Shown: piece by piece, positions 7,664 through 15,438 of the stretch | Layout of the letters: each line of letters opens with the position of its first letter | How positions within the stretch are numbered: the first letter of the stretch is position 1 | NCBI GenBank assembly: GCA_003523085.1 | Contig: DPHD01000076.1 | Span: 1 to 17,813, forward strand | Source: Oceanospirillaceae bacterium | GTDB taxonomy: Bacteria > Pseudomonadota > Gammaproteobacteria > Pseudomonadales > Balneatricaceae | Direction of reading: 5' to 3' | DNA: 17,813 nt | The notes under the pieces: model-generated | Database searches by the model: none | What the model was told of the DNA's origin: nothing | The model's input: the letters and a program-made list of their open reading frames with translations, nothing else | Made by a program: the position numbers and the translations under genes

Positions 7664-9240
7664 AGCGTTTGGCTAAAATGGGTGATCTGCATATCTAACA
7701 AGTCTTGGTAGTCGCTACTTAAGCGGCTCAAACTAAAGGCACCGCTGGCTAACGCCACGCAGTTGTCGGCTTGTAGCACCCGTTGTTGTAACTCAGGGTG
7801 GTAAGCTACATGACGGCTAATCACCATATGGTTTTGTCTTTCGCGGCGCGACAGTTGCGCGGCTTGTTCGGTAAGCAAGCTCAGATCATCTAAGGTGCCG
7901 GTATGCACAACAATCTGAATGTTTAAACTGGATTTGTTGTTGCTGGCCCGTTGTTCATTAAACGCCTTGTATAAACCAAAGAAAAACTGCGCCGCGCACA
8001 AGGCGTTAACGCAGTGTGTCATGTGTTCGTGGGGTTTATCGAAAGTCACCAACACGTCGTGGTTGTCTTCTGTTTCTATGGTGCCACCGTAGATGGCGCA
8101 CACCTGATCCACCAAGCGTTGATAGGCCTTGAGAAGTAGGTGCTTTTCTGCCGCTTCCATGGGACCTTGATCGCGGGTGTTGACGTTAATATAAAGCAAG
8201 CTTACCAGCGGTTCTTCTTCATCCATCGAGGGTGTCATGACCTGAGGCGGTGCAGCGGGTTCGTCTTCGAGCGCCACCGGTGTGGCTCTTAGGGGCTCTG
8301 AATTGTTGCTCTGTCGCAAGTCGTCCATGGTGAAAATCGGTAACTTGGTGTCTGTGGCCGGTGGACTTTGCTCTAACTTAGGGGCAAACAGAGGATCGCC
8401 TAAGTCGCCAAGGGAAGGTTCCCCCGAGAGCTCTCTGGCTAAGTCATGGAGCTCATGGTTAAAGGCTTCTTGTTGGGCTGGTGCCTCTAGCTCGGGTTGG
8501 TGGTCTGGTGCTGTTGGCGCCGTTAAGCCTTTGCCCGCTGGCATGTCGAGCTCGTATTGGTAATCCGTTTGCGCGTGTAATAAACGCTCTTGGTTAATGG
8601 AGTTAAAACCCAAGTTAATAATGCCCCATTCATCGAGCCTGGTGTCGTCTAACGGCGGGGCTTTACCATACTCAAGCAATTGATCTTGGGCTTCGTGTAG
8701 GCGCCGTAGCGGTTGTACGAGTTTGGCACCAAACCACCAGCCAAGGGTGATACAGGCTAAAAACGTGAGGCCTACCGTGGGCCATAATAATTGGCTCAGT
8801 TGAGCCAAGCTTGGGTAAAGGTTTAAATCGGCTTGGCGTAAGTGCAAACTGCCTATGGTAGCCTCGTTTAAACGAATGGGTAGTACCAAATGCTCGATGT
8901 CATTTAAGTAGCCGGTTTTAGCCAACATTTGATCTTCGGCGTCGTATACGGCAGCACCGATAATGGCACCTTGCTGACGTAACTCTGCCAAGGTCACATT
9001 AAGGCTAATGTAGTCTTGTTTTATGATCAGCGGCGCGCTTAAATTGGCTAATTGCTGCCCCATTTGTTGGGCAAAAAAGGTATTTTGTTGGCCCGCAACC
9101 TGGTTGATGTGTTGATAGGTCATCCACCCTAATGAGCTGCCTACGAGAATAAATACGGCAATTAACAGACACACGGTCTTCTGCACTAAGGTTAGGCGAG
9201 ATTGCATTAAGTGTCGAAACGAAAGGATTTTATTGGGCAT
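7660..9240 (-). CDS. YtjB/SMP-type membrane protein with degenerate nucleotide-cyclase-like domain
   Basis: 526 residues. TM1 about 22-42, a periplasmic stretch 43-150, TM2 about 152-174, then a HAMP-like segment (175-225, beginning LVQPLRRLHEAQ). Next comes a Pro/Glu-rich low-complexity linker (about 226-344), and a C-terminal domain (345-490) with the layout of a class III nucleotide cyclase: LLYINVN, GGTIETEDNHDVLVTF, VVHTG. The first metal-binding Asp appears to be Asn352 and the Gly of the GD motif is His394, so catalysis is unlikely. The position divergent from serB matches ytjB (smp) of E. coli, but that protein is only about 214 residues and lacks the C-terminal part. The best reading is an inner-membrane sensor or scaffold; its ligand and output are unknown. 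No clear ribosome binding site. Confidence 0.75.
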   Translation of the reverse strand: MPNKILSFRHLMQSRLTLVQKTVCLLIAVFILVGSSLGWMTYQHINQVAGQQNTFFAQQMGQQLANLSAPLIIKQDYISLNVTLAELRQQGAIIGAAVYDAEDQMLAKTGYLNDIEHLVLPIRLNEATIGSLHLRQADLNLYPSLAQLSQLLWPTVGLTFLACITLGWWFGAKLVQPLRRLHEAQDQLLEYGKAPPLDDTRLDEWGIINLGFNSINQERLLHAQTDYQYELDMPAGKGLTAPTAPDHQPELEAPAQQEAFNHELHDLARELSGEPSLGDLGDPLFAPKLEQSPPATDTKLPIFTMDDLRQSNNSEPLRATPVALEDEPAAPPQVMTPSMDEEEPLVSLLYINVNTRDQGPMEAAEKHLLLKAYQRLVDQVCAIYGGTIETEDNHDVLVTFDKPHEHMTHCVNALCAAQFFFGLYKAFNEQRASNNKSSLNIQIVVHTGTLDDLSLLTEQAAQLSRRERQNHMVISRHVAYHPELQQRVLQADNCVALASGAFSLSRLSSDYQDLLDMQITHFSQTL

Positions 9241-9333
9241 TGGGTGTGATTCGGTACGGTGTCATACAAGAAAAAGCAGTCCATTCTAACCTACAAATGC
9301 TAAAATGCTAAGCCCGTCTTTGGAGTCAATTAT

Positions 9334-10218
9334 ATGTTTCATCGTTTTACCCTGTTTCAGCAATACGCGCTGCCAACGGTTGCCACCATCGATTCGCTTT
9401 TGCGCCCACAAGCGGTGAACTTAACTATGCGTGAGCTAGATCAGGCAGGCCAGGCTACAGTGCATCAATGGCACTGGCAAAGCGAACACAGTGCTACTGA
9501 TGTGCTAAAGCACAGCGTGGCTGCCTTGTTAGATGCAATGCGTGCGCAAGGTGAGCTGGATTACACTTGGCAAACTTCAAACACGCCTATCGCCCCCATT
9601 AAGTTGGCCGTGTTTGATATGGACTCCACCCTGATTCAGGCAGAAGTAATGGACGAACTGGCCTACGTGGCCGGTATTGGCCCCAAGGTGGCTGCCATTA
9701 CGGCCAGCGCCATGGCCGGAGAAATTGACTTTGAGCAGAGCTTTGAGCAACGTTTAGCCCTGCTGGAAGGCTTTGATACCACCCAATTGGACGCTATTTA
9801 CCGCAAAATTGAACTCATGCCCGGGGCCGAAAAACTCATGCAGCAGCTACAAGCTAAAGGCATTTACTGCGCCATATTATCGGGTGGCTTTAGTTACTTT
9901 GCCGACCGCCTAGCTCAGCGCTTAGGCATGCAACAAGCTTTTTCCAACCCACTTGAACAAATTGATGGCAAGCTCACAGGCCAAATTAACGTGCCCATTG
10001 TTGATGCTAACAAAAAGGTGGCTCTGCTAGAGCAGCTCAGAGCAGAGTTGGGTTTGTCGATTGATCAGTGCATGGCCGTGGGAGATGGCGCCAATGACTT
10101 ACCCATGCTCAATACCGCGGGTTTAGGTGTAGCTTTCCACGCTAAGCCTTTGGTGAAGCAGCAAGCGCCGCAGCAAATCAGCCACTTTGGTCTAGATGTA
10201 TTGAGCAGCCTTGTTTAA
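9334..10218 (+). CDS. serB: Phosphoserine phosphatase
   Basis: 294 residues. Last step of serine synthesis: O-phosphoserine to serine, cytosolic. It is a HAD-superfamily enzyme with nucleophile Asp95 and Asp97 in FDMDSTL, motif II LSGGF (Ser183), the motif III Lys in DANKKVALL (about 227-228) and GDGANDLPML (250-259). The first ~85 residues form a poorly conserved N-terminal region (ACT-like in relatives), shorter than the E. coli SerB N-terminal part. GGAG eight bases before the ATG supports the start. It diverges from the YtjB-type gene across 93 bases and shares TTAA with epmB at its end. Confidence 0.97.
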   Translation: MFHRFTLFQQYALPTVATIDSLLRPQAVNLTMRELDQAGQATVHQWHWQSEHSATDVLKHSVAALLDAMRAQGELDYTWQTSNTPIAPIKLAVFDMDSTLIQAEVMDELAYVAGIGPKVAAITASAMAGEIDFEQSFEQRLALLEGFDTTQLDAIYRKIELMPGAEKLMQQLQAKGIYCAILSGGFSYFADRLAQRLGMQQAFSNPLEQIDGKLTGQINVPIVDANKKVALLEQLRAELGLSIDQCMAVGDGANDLPMLNTAGLGVAFHAKPLVKQQAPQQISHFGLDVLSSLV

Positions 10219-11267
10219 GCCTTAGCGTAAACTGTTTTGCTGGTTTTTCCGGGCTCTTCGCGGGCTAATTTAGGTACTAAATAGCCCGACATGGTGGCCT
10301 GCATTTGCGCCACCAAGGCTTGGCCGCGCTCTAGGCTCACAAAAAAGTGGGTGGTGCCCGCCACATGGTCGGGCAGGTGTAAGTAGTAGGGCAGCACACC
10401 GAGTTCAAACAAACGCTCACTCAGGTCCTTGAGGGCTGCTAGTGAGTCATTTACCTGCGCAAGCAACACACTTTGGTTCAATAACTGCACACCGTGCTGG
10501 CGTAATAAGTTACAGGCTTGGGCCACATCTTCACCGAGTTCGTTGGCATGGTTAGCGTGGACAACTATCACGCAGGTTAACCTAGAGTTTGCGAGCCGCT
10601 GACACAGCTCTGGGGTGATTCTGGCAGGCAAAACAATAGGCAAGCGGCTGTGAATGCGTAAGCGTTTGATGTGAGTAATGGATTCGATGGCGGTGATAAT
10701 CTCAAACAGCTGACTATCGGTGAGTGCCAGTGGGTCGCCACCACTGAGAATCACTTCCTCAATATCGGTTTGTTGCTGGATATAAGCCAAACTTTGTTGC
10801 CATTCACTGCGCGCTCGACGTTGCTCTCCGTATGGGTAATGGCGGCGAAAACAATAACGGCAGTTGATGGCGCAATGGCCGGCGGTAATTAATAACGCCC
10901 GGCCTTTATATTTATGTACCACACCCGGCTGAGGGTTAAAGCTAGCTTCTTGTAGTGGGTCGGTATTAAAGTCGGGGTGGGCTATGGCTTCTGCAGCTTG
11001 GGGTAACACCTGTAGTAGCAATGGGTCGTTGGCGTCCTGTTTGGCCATTTTTTCTACAAAGGCGTGGGGTACTAGGGTGTTAAAACCTTGATCGCTGGCG
11101 GTCATGGTCAGGATTTGTTGTCTGTTAAAGTCCAGTGCTGCAAGTAACTGCCCGGGGCTGCGGTAGGCGGTGCGCAACTGTGTACGCCAGTCATCGCTGT
11201 GTTGAATGTGCTTTATCAGGCTTAACGGTTCAACTTGGGCAGTGCTTTGCGGTATCATAGGCGACAT
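10215..11267 (-). CDS. epmB: EF-P beta-lysylation protein EpmB (radical SAM lysine 2,3-aminomutase family)
   Basis: About 350 residues. Converts (S)-alpha-lysine to (R)-beta-lysine for EF-P modification. The radical-SAM cluster motif CAINCRYCFRRH has Cys132, Cys136 and Cys139; then LSGGDPL; then HSRLPIVLPARIT; and near the C-terminus SGYLVPKLAREEPG with Lys333, the PLP lysine. Similarity to E. coli EpmB (YjeK) is extensive by eye, and the adjacent efp and epmA exclude a catabolic lysine 2,3-aminomutase. Starts: TTG 11276, ATG 11267, ATG 11258. The ATG at 11267 has a GGA six bases upstream and is used, but a TATAAT overlaps it, so 11258 is possible (see findings). Confidence 0.95.
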   Translation of the reverse strand: MSPMIPQSTAQVEPLSLIKHIQHSDDWRTQLRTAYRSPGQLLAALDFNRQQILTMTASDQGFNTLVPHAFVEKMAKQDANDPLLLQVLPQAAEAIAHPDFNTDPLQEASFNPQPGVVHKYKGRALLITAGHCAINCRYCFRRHYPYGEQRRARSEWQQSLAYIQQQTDIEEVILSGGDPLALTDSQLFEIITAIESITHIKRLRIHSRLPIVLPARITPELCQRLANSRLTCVIVVHANHANELGEDVAQACNLLRQHGVQLLNQSVLLAQVNDSLAALKDLSERLFELGVLPYYLHLPDHVAGTTHFFVSLERGQALVAQMQATMSGYLVPKLAREEPGKTSKTVYAKA

Positions 11268-11299
11268 TATATCCAATGTTTATTTACTAGAGCAAAAAA

Positions 11300-11866
11300 A
11301 TGGCTAATTATAACGGCAATGAATTTAAAAATGGCCTTAAAGTAATGTTAGAAGGTGATCCATGTTCCATGGTGGATGTGGAATTTGTAAAACCAGGCAA
11401 AGGCCAAGCCTTTACCCGTGTACGTTTAAAGAACTTAAAGACAGGCCGAGTATGGGATCGTACCTTTAAGTCTGGCGAATCTATTGAAGCGGCCGACGTA
11501 ATGGACCGCACCATGGAATACCTGTACACCGACGGTGAGTTTTGGCACTTTATGCTCGACGATGGGTCCTTCGAACAATACGGAGCCGATGCCAGCGCCG
11601 TAGGCGACTGCATTAAGTGGTTGAAGGAACAGGAAGTGTATGTGGTGACCTTGTGGAACGATGCGCCATTGGCGGTCACAGCGCCTAACTTTGTTGATTT
11701 AGAAGTTACCGAAACAGACCCAGGTTTAAAGGGCGACACAGCCCAAGGCGGCAGCAAGCCGGCTATTTTGGCGACCGGCGCCAGTGTGCGTGTGCCGCTA
11801 TTTATTGAGCAAGGTGAGTTTTTGAAGATTGACACTCGCAGTGGCGAATACGTTAGCCGCGCTTAA
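11300..11866 (+). CDS. efp: Elongation factor P
   Basis: 188 residues, standard length. EF-P binds between the P and E sites of stalled ribosomes and promotes peptide bonds at proline runs. The N-terminal KOW-like domain carries FVKPGKGQAF with Lys34, the residue beta-lysylated by EpmA/EpmB. Two OB domains follow, with GEFWHFM and, at the end, the conserved DTRSGEYVSR. The Lys34 loop PGKGQ is the beta-lysine type rather than the rhamnosylated Arg32 type of Pseudomonas, which fits epmA and epmB being adjacent. Only 32 bases separate it from epmB. The ribosome binding site is weak (AGAG about nine bases upstream). Confidence 0.98.
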   Translation: MANYNGNEFKNGLKVMLEGDPCSMVDVEFVKPGKGQAFTRVRLKNLKTGRVWDRTFKSGESIEAADVMDRTMEYLYTDGEFWHFMLDDGSFEQYGADASAVGDCIKWLKEQEVYVVTLWNDAPLAVTAPNFVDLEVTETDPGLKGDTAQGGSKPAILATGASVRVPLFIEQGEFLKIDTRSGEYVSRA

Positions 11867-11892
11867 ATAGTAGAGGGCCACGGTCCGTTATA

Positions 11893-12867
11893 ATGCAGTG
11901 GCAACCGAGTGCAACCCTCCCCCAGCTGAGGCAACGCGCCTTAGTTTTAAGCCAGATCCGAGATTTTTTTCGAGATCGGAACCTGCTCGAAGTCGATACC
12001 CCCGTGATGTCCCATTGCGGGGTGTCAGACCCTCATATCGATTCCATACCCGTGGCCTTTACCCCCGATGGGGCACCGAGCAGCCAAACCATGTGGCTTA
12101 TGTCGTCGCCAGAATATGCCATGAAGCGGCTGCTGGCGGCGGGCAGTGGCAGCATCTTCCAAATTGCTAAGGCGTTTCGTAACGGCGAGGCAGGCAGGCG
12201 ACACAACCCCGAATTCACCTTACTCGAATGGTACCGCGTGGGGTTCGAATTAGAGCCATTGATGGCAGAAGTGGCAGAGCTTGTGGACCGAGTTCTTGAG
12301 CCACAGTTAGGCCAGCTGCAATGGCACTATTGGAGTTACCGCACGGCCTTTGAGCAAACTCTAAAGCTGGATCCTCACACCAGTACCGATGCCGAGATTA
12401 GGGCCTGCGCCCTAAGTTATATCGACATCCAAATGCATGAGTCGACACCTAGAGACACCTGGCTCGATTTGTTAATGAGCCATTGTATAGAACCGGCCTT
12501 GCCACAAGCCTGCTTTATTTATGATTACCCTGCCAGCCAGGCCGCCTTAGCTCGGCTTGGCGTTGACGCACAAGGCACCACCGTGGCACGGCGCTTTGAG
12601 GTGTACATTAATAGTGTGGAACTAGCCAATGGCTATCATGAACTCACCGATGCTAATGAGCAGCGACAGCGTTTTACGGCCGATAATCAAGCTAGGTGCG
12701 ATTTAGGTAAGCCAGAGATGGTGGCAGATCAGCGCCTCATAGAAGCCTTACAAAGCGGCCTGCCCGATTGCTCGGGCGTCGCCTTAGGCATCGAGCGTTT
12801 GTTGATGCTAGCCTTGGGGGAAACCGACATCGCTCAAGTGACGGCCTTTAACCACCGCCGTGCCTAA
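11893..12867 (+). CDS. epmA: EF-P--(R)-beta-lysine ligase EpmA (GenX/PoxA)
   Basis: 324 residues, a paralogue of the catalytic domain of class II lysyl-tRNA synthetase without the anticodon-binding domain. Motif 1 region LLEVDTPVMS (31-40); motif 2 FRNGEAGRRHNPEFTLLEWY (96-115), where Ala replaces the Glu seen in LysRS-like FRNE contexts as in EpmA relatives; motif 3 GVALGIERLLML (295-306). It activates (R)-beta-lysine with ATP and transfers it to Lys34 of EF-P. It lies 26 bases after efp on the same strand, so co-transcription is likely; a weak AGAGGG at 11872-11877 is too far to be a convincing ribosome binding site. No epmC (hydroxylase) gene is seen nearby. Confidence 0.96.
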   Translation: MQWQPSATLPQLRQRALVLSQIRDFFRDRNLLEVDTPVMSHCGVSDPHIDSIPVAFTPDGAPSSQTMWLMSSPEYAMKRLLAAGSGSIFQIAKAFRNGEAGRRHNPEFTLLEWYRVGFELEPLMAEVAELVDRVLEPQLGQLQWHYWSYRTAFEQTLKLDPHTSTDAEIRACALSYIDIQMHESTPRDTWLDLLMSHCIEPALPQACFIYDYPASQAALARLGVDAQGTTVARRFEVYINSVELANGYHELTDANEQRQRFTADNQARCDLGKPEMVADQRLIEALQSGLPDCSGVALGIERLLMLALGETDIAQVTAFNHRRA

Positions 12868-12868
12868 G

Positions 12869-13720
12869 CTAAACCAGCTCAGCAAACATTTGCCCTAAGC
12901 GGGTGGTGGTGCCAGCGGTGAGTTCATCAGGCCATTGGCTAACGCCCTTGGGCAAGCACACAATGACCGTAGAACCCAGCTTAAAGCGGCCCATTTCGTC
13001 GCCCTTTTTGAAGGTGATTGGCTCTTGTGCAGTGTAGTTGAACTGACTCACAGCCTTGCCCTTAGGGCATACTAACCCGGCCCAGGTGGTTTCTACACTG
13101 GCCACAATCATTGCACCCACCAACACCATGGCCATAGGGCCAAACTCGGTGTCGAATAGGGCGACTACGCGTTCGTTACGGGCAAATAGGCCCGGCACGG
13201 CAGCCGCGGTGGCTTGGTTAACAGAGAATAATTGGCCGGGCACATGCACCATGTGGGTTAAGGTGCCATCGCAGGGCATATGAATGCGGTGATAATCCTT
13301 AGGTGCCAAATACACGGTAGCAAATTCGCCATCGATAAACGGCTTTGCCAGATCAGCATTGCCGCCTAGTAAGGTGGTGAGGTCAAAAACATGGCCCTTG
13401 GCTTGGAACAGGTTTTCGCCACTAATGCTGCCTAGCTGGCTGATGGCACCATCTACAGGGCAGGCCAAGTGTTTTGGATTGCTGTCGATCATACGCGCAT
13501 CGGCTTTAAGACTGCGGGTAAAGAAGTCGTTAAAACTGTCAAATTCGCTGGCGTTTTGACGCTCAGCTTCGCTCATATCAACTTTAAAGCGTTTAATAAA
13601 GACGTTAATAAAGGTGTCTTTAATGATAGGTAAAGTGCTCGCAGCCAGCATACCTACAAAGCGTGAAATTAAATGTTGAGGTAATAAGTACTGCATTACA
13701 ACGAATAGACGGTCGCCCAT
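12869..13720 (-). CDS. psd: Phosphatidylserine decarboxylase proenzyme
   Basis: 283 residues. Makes phosphatidylethanolamine from phosphatidylserine at the inner membrane. The proenzyme cleaves itself at LGST (248-251, between Gly249 and Ser250) to give a pyruvoyl group on the alpha chain. Other marks: CPVDGAI with Asp90, YHRIHMP with His144 and His147, and a hydrophobic N-terminal segment (6-35) that fits membrane association. AGGA seven bases before the ATG supports the start. It follows rsgA by nine bases on the same strand and converges on epmA with one base between stop codons. Confidence 0.97.
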   Translation of the reverse strand: MGDRLFVVMQYLLPQHLISRFVGMLAASTLPIIKDTFINVFIKRFKVDMSEAERQNASEFDSFNDFFTRSLKADARMIDSNPKHLACPVDGAISQLGSISGENLFQAKGHVFDLTTLLGGNADLAKPFIDGEFATVYLAPKDYHRIHMPCDGTLTHMVHVPGQLFSVNQATAAAVPGLFARNERVVALFDTEFGPMAMVLVGAMIVASVETTWAGLVCPKGKAVSQFNYTAQEPITFKKGDEMGRFKLGSTVIVCLPKGVSQWPDELTAGTTTRLGQMFAELV

Positions 13721-13729
13721 GGTGTGATC

Positions 13730-14767
13730 CTAATTGTGTGTGGTGAAATCGTCTAACGACGCTTTAATGTGTTGAAAACTGTGCATACGGGCTGGGTCGA
13801 TGTGGCCGTCTTCTAAGGCTTTTAGCAAGGCGCAGGCGGGCTCGTGCTCGTGGCTGCAATCGCTAAATTTGCAATAACCTAGGTAAGGCCTAAATTCTAC
13901 AAAGCCTTCTAGCAAGGTGGCTGTGTCCATGTGCCATAAACCAAATTCACGAATGCCTGGTGAGTCAATGAGCTGGCCACCGTTAGGCAAGTGAAACAAC
14001 TTAGCTGTGGTGGTGGTGTGCACCCCTTTATTAGTTTGTTCTGACAAGGGCAGGGTTTTAATGTCTACTCCCGGCAGTAGTACATTCACTAAGCTGGACT
14101 TGCCCACCCCAGACTGCCCCACAAATACGCTGACTTTTTGATCCAAGGTGGCATGGAGTTCTTCAAGACCCGACAGGCTCTTAGTGGAGGCGCGAATGAT
14201 ACGGTAACCCAGCGTTTGATAACGGGCCAACATCGGTTCTAAATGGGCCTGTGCTTCGTCGTCTAAAATATCGGTTTTGTTGAGCAATAAAATCGGCTCA
14301 ATGTCACTCGCCTCGGCCGCCACTAAGTAGCGGTCAATAAGGTTAGCATGAGCATAGGGCTTAGGCGCAAAGGTGACAATAATTTGGTCGATATTAGCGG
14401 CTACAGGTTTTAAGTCGCCATACTTGTTAGGCCGGCTAAGAATACTATGGCGCTCGTCGCGGGCTACAATGACACCACTTTGATCAGCCGATTGACGCCA
14501 AGATACCTTGTCGCCGGTGACCAAAAAGCCCAAGTTAGAACGAATTTTGCAACGAAACACTTGGCCTTGATGTTGGCCTTGTAGAGCCTCCACATCAATG
14601 AGTGAGCCATAGTGAGCAATAATCAAACCTAGTTGTTCGGCCGACAGGTCGCCATGCTCAATGGCTTGGTCGATGGCGCCATCTTGTTTGTTGGCACGCG
14701 CGCGTCGTTCGTCTTGTACCTTGTCGATTTGCCATTGCTGGCGGCGGGATAATTTACGTTTGGCCAT
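13730..14767 (-). CDS. rsgA: Small ribosomal subunit biogenesis GTPase RsgA
   Basis: 345 residues. Circularly permuted GTPase that checks late 30S maturation. Order of parts: N-terminal basic tail, OB fold (about 65-115), then permuted G motifs: G4 LLNKTD (161-166), G1 GQSGVGKS (217-224), G2 Thr region in GVHTTT (248-253), G3 DSPG (268-271). A C-terminal zinc knuckle has Cys299, Cys304, His306 and Cys312. No Shine-Dalgarno sequence is evident before the ATG. Upstream of psd in a likely two-gene unit, divergent from orn across 95 bases; the rsgA-psd-orn neighbourhood is typical of gammaproteobacteria. Confidence 0.97.
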   Translation of the reverse strand: MAKRKLSRRQQWQIDKVQDERRARANKQDGAIDQAIEHGDLSAEQLGLIIAHYGSLIDVEALQGQHQGQVFRCKIRSNLGFLVTGDKVSWRQSADQSGVIVARDERHSILSRPNKYGDLKPVAANIDQIIVTFAPKPYAHANLIDRYLVAAEASDIEPILLLNKTDILDDEAQAHLEPMLARYQTLGYRIIRASTKSLSGLEELHATLDQKVSVFVGQSGVGKSSLVNVLLPGVDIKTLPLSEQTNKGVHTTTTAKLFHLPNGGQLIDSPGIREFGLWHMDTATLLEGFVEFRPYLGYCKFSDCSHEHEPACALLKALEDGHIDPARMHSFQHIKASLDDFTTHN

Positions 14768-14862
14768 TAAGAATAAATGTAAGCTGTGGTCAGTAAAGGC
14801 TTTATTCTACCGCGAAGTGAGGCATAATTCAGTTTATCCAACTAACAACAAGGCATTTTCTT

Positions 14863-15411
14863 GTGAAACACCCCAAAAATTTGATTTGGCTAGACCTAGA
14901 AATGACGGGCCTAGACCCAGAACAAGACGTAATTATTGAAATTGCGACCATTGTGACCGACCCACACCTCAAGGTATTGGCCGAAGGGCCGTCCATCGTT
15001 ATCCACCAAAGCGACACAGTGCTGGCCAACATGAACGCGTGGTGTATCAAGCAACATGGCAAGTCTGGACTCACGCAACGAGTGCGAGAAAGCAAGCTTA
15101 GCTGTGCTCAAGCCGAACAACAAACCATGGCTTTTCTAAAAACCTTGGTGGATAGCGGCCATTCGCCCATGTGTGGCAACACCATAGGCCAAGATCGGCG
15201 CTTTTTAGTCAAATACATGCCGCAGTTAGAAGCCTATTTCCATTACCGCAATGTGGACGTAAGCACTCTTAAAGAGTTAGCCCGCCGCTGGCGCCCAGAA
15301 TTGTTGGATGGCCTAAAGAAGGGTGGAAGCCACCTGGCTTTGGATGATATACGTGATTCCATTGCCGAGATGGCCTATTACCGCGAGCACTTTTTGAACA
15401 TGACGCCCTAA
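14863..15411 (+). CDS. orn: Oligoribonuclease
   Basis: 182 residues. 3'-5' exonuclease that degrades 2-5-mer RNAs and pGpG, thereby finishing RNA decay and cyclic-di-GMP breakdown. DEDDh catalytic set: Asp11 and Glu13 in WLDLEMTG, Asp111 in GNTIGQDRRFL, and His157 and Asp162 in HLALDDIRDS. The start is GTG, supported by AAGG ending about nine bases upstream and by the family N-terminus; no ATG is available nearby. It ends 27 bases before the stop of the convergent nudC. Confidence 0.98.
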   Translation: MKHPKNLIWLDLEMTGLDPEQDVIIEIATIVTDPHLKVLAEGPSIVIHQSDTVLANMNAWCIKQHGKSGLTQRVRESKLSCAQAEQQTMAFLKTLVDSGHSPMCGNTIGQDRRFLVKYMPQLEAYFHYRNVDVSTLKELARRWRPELLDGLKKGGSHLALDDIRDSIAEMAYYREHFLNMTP

Positions 15412-15438
15412 TACGTTAGCTTCACCAGCACTGAAGGC

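Noticed and set aside
11268..11276. TTG start of epmB at 11276.
   Set aside because: It is a rare start, has no ribosome binding site, and two ATGs follow within 18 bases.
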